A stretch of DNA of 5,363 nucleotides from Phycisphaerae bacterium (GTDB taxonomy: Bacteria; Planctomycetota; Phycisphaerae; UBA1845; Fen-1342): the NCBI GenBank assembly GCA_020058145.1, contig JAGVEP010000042.1, positions 1 through 5,363 on the forward strand. The letters run 5' to 3'. A program made the position numbers and the translations under genes. Positions 1 to 5,363 of the stretch are shown here, one piece after another. Position 1 is the first letter of the stretch. The number at the start of each line of letters is the position of its first letter. Under the pieces are notes generated by a model. That model was not told the origin of the DNA. It was given only the letters and a program-made list of their open reading frames with translations, and searched no databases.

Positions 1-2181
1 GCCGGCGGCCCCGACGCCGCGCCGGGCATCACGGCCCGCGACGTTTGGCGGATCGTGAAGCAACGCAAGGTGCTGATCACCGTGGTCTTTGCGGTGCTGT
101 ATGTGCTCGTGGGGGCGGCGACGTTTGCGATCTGGCGGTATGCGCCGACTTACCACAATGAGGCGTTTCTCGTGCTCATTCCGCCGGTCGAGAGTTGGAA
201 GAGCTTCCGCGAGGAATTTCTCCCGAAGGAGTACGTCACGCAGCGCATGGCCACCGAGGCCGGCGCGATTCGCGACCCGTCGCTGCTGATGAGAGTGCTC
301 GAGCGCCCGGAAATCCGGGGGACCAGGTTCTACACGTGGTACGGTAACAACTTCAACCGGGCGCTCAGCGACTTCCAGAAACTGCTCGACGTCACTCCAA
401 TCCGCGACTCGTTTCAAATCCGGGTTTCGATCGCCCTGCGCGACCCGGCGGAAGCACGGCTCGTCGTGAACACGGTCGTCGACGAATACCTCACTTTGTC
501 CAGGTCCCGCGGCACGGACGTGGACCAGCAGCGGCTCGATACGCTGAAAAACACGCAGGCCAAGGCGATGGAAGACTTGCGGGCGACCCGGGCACAGACC
601 AAGGCCATCCGCGAAACCCGCGACATGCCGGCCATGGAAGGCGATCGCGACGTCAAAGTCGAGATCATCGCCGTCCTGCAGAACACCACCGCCGAACTCC
701 GCACGCGCGAGGCTGACGTGCAGGCCCAGCTTTCGACGGTGCGGGGTGTGGACCCGCGCAATCTGCCGCTTTCGGCCGAAATGAAGGTGTTCATCGAGGC
801 CGACCCGGTGCTGCGCTACTACCGCCAACAGGTCGAGATGATGGACATCCAGATGGATGCGATGCGCAAGAACACCGCCGGCGACAACCACCGGCAGATG
901 CGCCTGCTGGCCGATCAGCGCCAGGGGCACGCCGCAAAGGAGTCGGCGCGGCGGGAGGAGCTCATTGAGGATCTGCGCGGTCGACAGGTCGAGAGTTTGC
1001 AGCAGGAGTTGGCCCGCATCCGCAACATGATGGGCAAGGTCATGGACCAGCTCATGGAACAGCAGGCCACGCAGCGCGACCTCGACGACGCGATTCAGAA
1101 ATACCAGGATCTGAAGCAAGACGAGGAGCGGCTGAACAAGGAAGTCGAGGCGATCGGGTCGGCCTACCGCGAGGCGGAGAACGCCTTCCAGATTCAGAAA
1201 CGCGAAGGGCGGCTCGATAAACGCCCGGCGACACGCGATCCGCTCTGGCCGAGCCGCCCCAATCCCGTGCTCTACCTGGGCGGCGGGTTCGTTGTGGCGC
1301 TCCTGGTGGCCGTGGGCCTGGCGTTCCTGCGCGAAGTAACCGACCAGGCGCTGCGCACGCCGATCGATGTGGCCCGCTTCGGGCGGCTCTCGGTGCTCGG
1401 CTCCGTGCCGCTGCTGGACGAGGAGGAGGCGGAACTCGAAGCGATCGAGCACGCGACGCGGCGGGCCCCGCAATCACTGGTGGCCGAGGCGTTTCGCCAG
1501 ATTCGCGCCCACCTGACGTTCAGCGGCCCACTCGAATCTCAGAAGGTCCTGCTGATCACCAGCCCCGGACCAGAGGAAGGCAAGACGGCCACGGCCATCA
1601 ACCTGGCCGTCACTTGCGCGCAGAGCAACCAGCGCGTACTCCTGATCGATGGCAACTTCCGCCGGCCCGCAATCCGCGCGGCGTTTCAAAAGACCCGCGC
1701 CGAGGGCCTGAGCAACGTCCTGATCGGGCAGTACCAGCTTGAGCAGGCTGTCTCCGGGACTGAAGTGCCCGGCGTGGATGTGCTGACCAGCGGGCCTATG
1801 CCGCCCAACCCGGCCGAGCTGCTCGGCTCGCCGCAAATGCGCGCGCTGCTCGACATGGCGCGGCAACGCTACGACCGTGTGCTGCTCGACGGCCCGCCGT
1901 GTCTGCTGATCAGCGATGCGCTGGTCGCGGCGACGCTGGTCGACGCGGTGATCATCGTCGCGCGAGCGGATCAGGGCTCCAAGGGCAGCCTGCGCCGCGC
2001 CCGTGAGCAGTTCCAACGCCTCAACGTGCGGGTGATCGGCGCGATCTTCAACGGCGTGCGGGCACGGCCAGGTGGCTACTTCCGGCAGGCGTACCGTGAC
2101 TTCTACGACTACTCCAACCAGGAGGTCGTCCCACAGGAACTGACGGGCGGCCCACCCCCGGAACTGGACAACCCGGGTTAG
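1..2181 (+). CDS. Polysaccharide co-polymerase / tyrosine autokinase (Wzz + BY-kinase), 5' partial
   Basis: Inner-membrane protein of the Wzc/ExoP/EpsB type. The family controls export and chain length of capsule or exopolysaccharide through cycles of tyrosine autophosphorylation. Residues are numbered from the codon at base 1. The frame is open to the left edge. The GTG at base 55 is probably an internal valine, because codons 9-22 read like the juxtamembrane start of a Wzz domain (PGITARDVWRIVKQ). Then come a membrane helix (about 24-45), the Wzz fold with a long Glu/Gln/Arg-rich coiled-coil periplasmic part (about 50-410), a proline-rich PLWPSRPNP stretch, and a second helix (about 423-445). 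The cytoplasmic kinase has an EX2RX2R oligomerisation motif (E496, R499, R502), Walker A ending GKT (K528), Walker A' LLIDGNFRRP (D550), Walker B VLLDGPP (D630) and a C-terminal tyrosine cluster (Y693, Y698, Y702, Y704). The 726 codons seen match the usual 700-750. Walker A has PEEGKT rather than PGEGKS, and A' has D-x-N rather than D-x-D. The family call is firm; the polymer it serves is unknown. Confidence 0.95.
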   Translation, partial: AGGPDAAPGITARDVWRIVKQRKVLITVVFAVLYVLVGAATFAIWRYAPTYHNEAFLVLIPPVESWKSFREEFLPKEYVTQRMATEAGAIRDPSLLMRVLERPEIRGTRFYTWYGNNFNRALSDFQKLLDVTPIRDSFQIRVSIALRDPAEARLVVNTVVDEYLTLSRSRGTDVDQQRLDTLKNTQAKAMEDLRATRAQTKAIRETRDMPAMEGDRDVKVEIIAVLQNTTAELRTREADVQAQLSTVRGVDPRNLPLSAEMKVFIEADPVLRYYRQQVEMMDIQMDAMRKNTAGDNHRQMRLLADQRQGHAAKESARREELIEDLRGRQVESLQQELARIRNMMGKVMDQLMEQQATQRDLDDAIQKYQDLKQDEERLNKEVEAIGSAYREAENAFQIQKREGRLDKRPATRDPLWPSRPNPVLYLGGGFVVALLVAVGLAFLREVTDQALRTPIDVARFGRLSVLGSVPLLDEEEAELEAIEHATRRAPQSLVAEAFRQIRAHLTFSGPLESQKVLLITSPGPEEGKTATAINLAVTCAQSNQRVLLIDGNFRRPAIRAAFQKTRAEGLSNVLIGQYQLEQAVSGTEVPGVDVLTSGPMPPNPAELLGSPQMRALLDMARQRYDRVLLDGPPCLLISDALVAATLVDAVIIVARADQGSKGSLRRAREQFQRLNVRVIGAIFNGVRARPGGYFRQAYRDFYDYSNQEVVPQELTGGPPPELDNPG
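2178..2181. other. Convergent overlap of two stop codons (TTAG)
   Basis: The plus-strand kinase gene stops at TAG (2179-2181), and the minus-strand leuS gene stops at TAA (complement of TTA, 2178-2180). The two genes therefore share four bases and have no spacer. A 10-base perfect palindrome, AACCCGGGTT, sits at 2170-2179, but it has no loop and no T-run on either side, so it is not a convincing terminator. Transcripts from both sides must end inside the opposite gene or be stopped by other means. Confidence 0.9.
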
Positions 2182-4970
2182 ACGACGAGGTTGACCAGAC
2201 GTCCCCGGGCCACGATCGCCCGCTTGATCGGGCGGCCCGCCAGCTCGCGGGCCACGGCCTCGATTTTACGCGCCAGCTCGACGATCTGGTCGTCCGTGGC
2301 GTCGGCCGCGACGGTGATACGCCCGCGGATCTTGCCCAGGACCTGCACGGCGATTTCGACGGCATCGTCGCGCGTCAAGGCGGCGTCGTAACTCGGCCAC
2401 GGCGCATACGCGATCGACGATTTGTGCCCAAGGCGCTGCCAGAGCTCCTCGCAAATGTGCGGAGCCAGGGGGGACAGAATCTGCAGAAAACGCTCGACCT
2501 GGTCGCGGGCCAGAACCTTGGTCTTGGCCGCCTCGTTGATCCACACGATCATCTGGGCAATGGCTGTGTTGTAGGCGAAGCGCTCGATGTCCTCGGTCAC
2601 CTTCTTGATCGTCTTGTGGAGCAGACGCTCGACATGCTCATCGCGTACGTCGCCCAGCGCGGGGTTAAGCACGGGGGCAGACGCCGCCTGTCCCTCGGGC
2701 GCGGGGGGCACGACGAGCCGCCAGACGCGCTGCAAGAAGCGGTGCACGCCGATAATGTCCTGCGTGTTCCAGGGCTTGGACTTCTCGAGCGGCCCCATGT
2801 ACATCTCGTAGAGCCGCAGCGTGTCGGCCCCGTACTCGTGGATGATGGCGTCCGGGTTGACGACGTTCTTGAGCGATTTGGACATCTTCTCGACGGCCGA
2901 CGTGAGCGCCTGTCCAGTCTCTTTGTGGTACGGAGTGTTATCGCGGAACTCGACCTTCTCGTGCTCGACGTACATCCCGCGCGGGTCACGGAAGGCGTGC
3001 GCCTGGATCATGCCCTGATTGAAGAGCCGGTGAAAGGGCTCGGGCGTGGAGACGACGCCGAGATCGTAGAGCACTTTGTGCCAGAAGCGGGCGTAGAGCA
3101 GGTGCAGGACCGCGTGTTCGGCGCCGCCGACGTACAGATCAACGCCGCCGACCTTGGGTGTGCCGTCCGGCAGCTTGCCGCCCATCCAATAACGTTCGAC
3201 CTGCGGGTCGATTAGCGCTTGGGCGTTGCGCGCATCGCAAAACCGCAAGTAGTACCAGCACGAGCCGGCCCACTGGGGCATGGTGTTCGCCTCGCGGCGG
3301 AAAACCTCGCCGCCGCGGCGGACCGTCAGCCAATCCGTCGCGCGCGACAGCGGCGTCTGGGGCTGGGCGTCTGGATCGTCGCTGGCGTGCGGACGGAAGT
3401 CCTCAATTTCCGGGAGCGCGACGGGCAGTTCCGACTCGTCCACCGCCACGATCCGGCCATCTTCGCCGTACAGAATCGGGAACGGCTCGCCCCAGTAGCG
3501 CTGCCGCGAAAACAGCCAATCCCGCAACTTGTACTGCGTGGTGCCTTCGCCCAGGTCGCGCTCTTCCAGCCAGCGGATGAGCTTGCACTTGGCTTCTGGC
3601 GTCGGTAGATCGTTCAGCACGCACTGGCCGCTGAAGTGGTCTTCGCCGTCGGGCGGTGAGTTCACGGAAACGCCGTCATCGACGAAACCACGCCAATCGC
3701 GGCCTGTGGGCGGCTTGACCACCGCGACCACTTCGAGGCCGAAGGTCTCGGCGAATTCGAGGTCGCGCGTGTCGTGCCCCGGCACCGCCATGATCGACCC
3801 GGTGCCGTAGCTGATGAGGACGTAGTCGGCCACCCAGATGGGGACGCGCTTGCGGTTCACCGGGTTGACGGCATAGGCGCCGGTGAACACGCCGGTCTTC
3901 TGTTTGTTGTCGGCGGTCCGGTCCAGCTCCGACTTCTGCTTGGCCTGGTTGACGTAGGTCCGGACTTCCTCGCGTCGTTCGGGCCGCGTGATGATCGGCA
4001 CGAGCCGGTGCTCGGGCGCGAGCACCATGTACGTGGCGCCGAAGAGCGTGTCGGGTCGCGTCGTGAACACGCGAATGATCTGGCCGGCGGCCGGACCGCT
4101 GCCCTCAATCGCAAAATCGACGTACGCACCCGCGCTGCGGCCGATCCAGTTGCGCTGCATGAGCTTGATCGGCTCGGGCCAGTCCAGAAACTCGAGGTCT
4201 TTGAGCAGGCGGTCGGCGTACTCGGTGATGCGCAACATCCACTGCCGCAACGGCCGCCGATAGACGGGCTGGTCGCCGCGGTTGCTGCGCCCCTCGTTGG
4301 TTACCTCCTCGTTCGAGAGGACGGTGCCGAGCGCCGGACACCAGTTCACCGGCACCTCGGCGAGATAGGCGAGCCGGTGCTCCGCCCGGTATGCCTCGAT
4401 CGCCGGCGGACCCTGCGCTTTGACGTCCGGCGGGATGGGCAGCTTGTCGATCGGCCGTGCGGCCCCGACCACCGGCCGGCCGGCCGGGTCGGTCCAGCGA
4501 TATTCCGGGTCGTACCAGGAATTGTAGATTTTCAGGAAGATCCACTGCGTCCAGCGGTAGTACTCCGCGTCGCAGGTAGCCAACTCGCGGTCCCAGTCGT
4601 ACGACAGCCCGAGCATCTTGAGCTGCCGCTGGTAGGTCTCGGTGTTGTTCCGGGTCGTGATCCGCGGATGAACGCCGTGCTCGACGGCGTACTGCTCGGC
4701 GGGCAGGCCGAACGCGTCCCAGCCCATCGGGTGCAGCACGTTGTAGCCGCGCGTGCGCATGAAGCGCGCCAGGATGTCGGTCGCGATATAGCCCAGCGGG
4801 TGACCCACGTGCAGGCCGGCACCGGATGGATAGGGGAAGAAGTCGAGGACGTAGAACTTCGGCGCGTCACTCTCCGGCTCGCCGGGCTGCGCCGCGCGGA
4901 AGGTCCCGTGTTCGTCCCAATGTCGCTGCCATTTCGGCTCGAGTGCGTTGAAATCGTAAGCGTGGCTCAT
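2178..4970 (-). CDS. leuS: Leucyl-tRNA synthetase (class Ia), complete
   Basis: Cytoplasmic enzyme that joins leucine to tRNA-Leu using ATP and edits mischarged tRNA. It is 930 residues long, against about 860 for E. coli LeuRS. The catalytic signature HVGH is at residues 54-57 (bases 4800-4811) and KMSKS at 695-699 (bases 2874-2888). The CP1 editing domain is present, with the threonine-rich TTRPDT from residue 303 and GHDTRD including the conserved Asp400, so editing is probably intact. The anticodon-binding helical domain follows KMSKS, and the C-terminal domain ends in a normal LVNLVV tail. Extra length comes mainly from an insertion at about residues 153-197, just before the VNWCP motif. 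The following zinc-knuckle region keeps Cys211 but lacks the CxxC pair known from E. coli. The ATG start at 4970 fits the family N-terminus and overlaps the stop of the upstream gene. No clear Shine-Dalgarno sequence precedes it, which suits translational coupling. The gene ends TAA inside the end of the convergent kinase gene. Confidence 0.98.
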   Translation of the reverse strand: MSHAYDFNALEPKWQRHWDEHGTFRAAQPGEPESDAPKFYVLDFFPYPSGAGLHVGHPLGYIATDILARFMRTRGYNVLHPMGWDAFGLPAEQYAVEHGVHPRITTRNNTETYQRQLKMLGLSYDWDRELATCDAEYYRWTQWIFLKIYNSWYDPEYRWTDPAGRPVVGAARPIDKLPIPPDVKAQGPPAIEAYRAEHRLAYLAEVPVNWCPALGTVLSNEEVTNEGRSNRGDQPVYRRPLRQWMLRITEYADRLLKDLEFLDWPEPIKLMQRNWIGRSAGAYVDFAIEGSGPAAGQIIRVFTTRPDTLFGATYMVLAPEHRLVPIITRPERREEVRTYVNQAKQKSELDRTADNKQKTGVFTGAYAVNPVNRKRVPIWVADYVLISYGTGSIMAVPGHDTRDLEFAETFGLEVVAVVKPPTGRDWRGFVDDGVSVNSPPDGEDHFSGQCVLNDLPTPEAKCKLIRWLEERDLGEGTTQYKLRDWLFSRQRYWGEPFPILYGEDGRIVAVDESELPVALPEIEDFRPHASDDPDAQPQTPLSRATDWLTVRRGGEVFRREANTMPQWAGSCWYYLRFCDARNAQALIDPQVERYWMGGKLPDGTPKVGGVDLYVGGAEHAVLHLLYARFWHKVLYDLGVVSTPEPFHRLFNQGMIQAHAFRDPRGMYVEHEKVEFRDNTPYHKETGQALTSAVEKMSKSLKNVVNPDAIIHEYGADTLRLYEMYMGPLEKSKPWNTQDIIGVHRFLQRVWRLVVPPAPEGQAASAPVLNPALGDVRDEHVERLLHKTIKKVTEDIERFAYNTAIAQMIVWINEAAKTKVLARDQVERFLQILSPLAPHICEELWQRLGHKSSIAYAPWPSYDAALTRDDAVEIAVQVLGKIRGRITVAADATDDQIVELARKIEAVARELAGRPIKRAIVARGRLVNLVV
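4967..4970 (-). promoter_or_regulatory. ATGA start/stop overlap coupling leuS to the upstream gene
   Basis: On the minus strand the bases read ATGA: the ATG of leuS overlaps the TGA of the upstream gene. The roughly 20 bases before the ATG (GCCCAGCGTCCCTCTGAGCC) contain no purine-rich Shine-Dalgarno sequence. The known behaviour of such overlaps is that ribosomes finishing the first gene restart on the second, so leuS expression probably depends on translation of its neighbour. The overlap is seen directly; the coupling is inferred. Confidence 0.8.
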
Positions 4971-5363
4971 GGCTCAGAGGGACGCTGGGCCTCGGAAGCT
5001 GCGGACTCGAAGCGGGCCCGCTCCTTCACGTTCGCGGACGCGAGCCAATCGGTGATGAATCGTTGCCGCTCGCGCTGTTGGCCGTCCTTGAGCGACTGGG
5101 CCAGTTGTGCGTCGAACGACTCCCGGTACAGCGGCTTAACCTGGGTCAGCTCGGCCACGACCCACTTGTTCTGACTCGCGATCGGCTGGCGCACGATGCG
5201 TTTCGTGTCGTTGTCGCCCGCGGGGGCGTCCGCCAGCGCAAACAGTGCCTTAACCAGCTCCGGCACGCGGCCGACCCGCAGCAGCACACCGGCCTGCCGC
5301 GTGAAGTCGGCGGAGAATGGCTGGAGGTTTTCAACATATTTCGTCGCGGGCGGCGGCGGGGCC
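4967..5363 (-). CDS. C-terminal part of a putative SurA/PpiD-like peptidyl-prolyl isomerase or chaperone, 5' partial
   Basis: The frame stays open to the right edge of the window, so only about the last 131 residues are visible. A GTG at 5287 could be read as a start, but the same frame continues upstream without a stop through a proline run (APPPPATKY) into coherent sequence, so the gene very probably begins outside. The fragment has a segment like NKWVVAELTQVKPLYRESF followed by a charged helix rich in Gln, Arg and Lys, then FITDWLASANVKERARFE. This strand-then-helix ending, with a late 'W-L-x-x-A-x-V-x-x-R-A' pattern, resembles the tail of SurA/PpiD-type folding factors, which act on exported proteins in the periplasm. 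No catalytic PPIase core, signal peptide or membrane helix can be seen here, so the function is a tentative inference. The stop TGA overlaps the leuS ATG, so the two genes are almost certainly co-transcribed. Confidence 0.6.
   Translation of the reverse strand, partial: APPPPATKYVENLQPFSADFTRQAGVLLRVGRVPELVKALFALADAPAGDNDTKRIVRQPIASQNKWVVAELTQVKPLYRESFDAQLAQSLKDGQQRERQRFITDWLASANVKERARFESAASEAQRPSEP

Noticed and set aside
1474..2016. Minus-strand open frame of 180 codons opposite the kinase domain
   Set aside because: It mirrors the conserved Walker-motif region of the kinase on the other strand and has no motif of its own.
2170..2179. Palindrome AACCCGGGTT as a bidirectional terminator
   Set aside because: It has no loop, flanking bases do not extend the pairing, and no T-run follows on either strand. 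It also lies inside the kinase coding sequence.
2125..2186. Inverted repeat GTCGTC / GACGAC around the gene junction
   Set aside because: Only six paired bases with a loop of about 50 bases; this is expected by chance in GC-rich sequence.
2424..3215. Plus-strand open frame of 263 codons opposite leuS
   Set aside because: It is antisense to the KMSKS and C-terminal part of leuS, has a composition typical of a GC-rich shadow frame, and shows no family motif.
3774..5174. Long plus-strand open frame of 466 codons opposite leuS
   Set aside because: It lies almost wholly antisense to a certain, complete leuS. Its product is rich in Arg, Val, Gly, Asp and His with no recognisable domain, as expected for the reverse frame of a GC-rich gene.
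5351..5359. Short CGG-repeat-like run near the right edge
   Set aside because: It encodes a proline run in the upstream gene fragment and is only three units long, so it is not a meaningful repeat.

Overview
The window is GC-rich and almost completely coding. It looks like chromosomal DNA of a Gram-negative-type bacterium. The leucyl-tRNA synthetase has a large insertion after the N-terminal catalytic half and lacks the usual zinc-knuckle cysteines. From memory this resembles LeuRS of Planctomycetota and Bacteroidota, and the high GC favours a planctomycete-like source. This assignment is an inference, not a search result.

Layout: (1) Positions 1-2181, plus strand: most of a polysaccharide co-polymerase/tyrosine autokinase (Wzz domain fused to a BY-kinase). 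Its true start lies upstream of the window. (2) Positions 2178-4970, minus strand: complete leuS. It converges on the kinase gene, and the two stop codons share a TTAG, so there is no intergenic space or terminator. (3) Positions 4967-5363, minus strand: the C-terminal part of a gene that runs off the right edge and overlaps the leuS start by ATGA. It is tentatively a SurA/PpiD-like peptidyl-prolyl isomerase or chaperone.

Functionally these are two unrelated units meeting tail to tail. The left gene probably ends (or sits in) an exopolysaccharide/capsule cluster. The right pair is one co-transcribed, probably translationally coupled unit that joins an envelope-folding protein to a housekeeping synthetase. 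No stretch over 300 bases lacks a gene. I saw no RNA genes, mobile elements, CRISPR arrays, promoters or convincing terminators. I did not find a new biological system. The points most worth a second look are the non-canonical Walker A and A' motifs of the kinase, the LeuRS insertion with its missing zinc ligands, and the tight gene overlaps.
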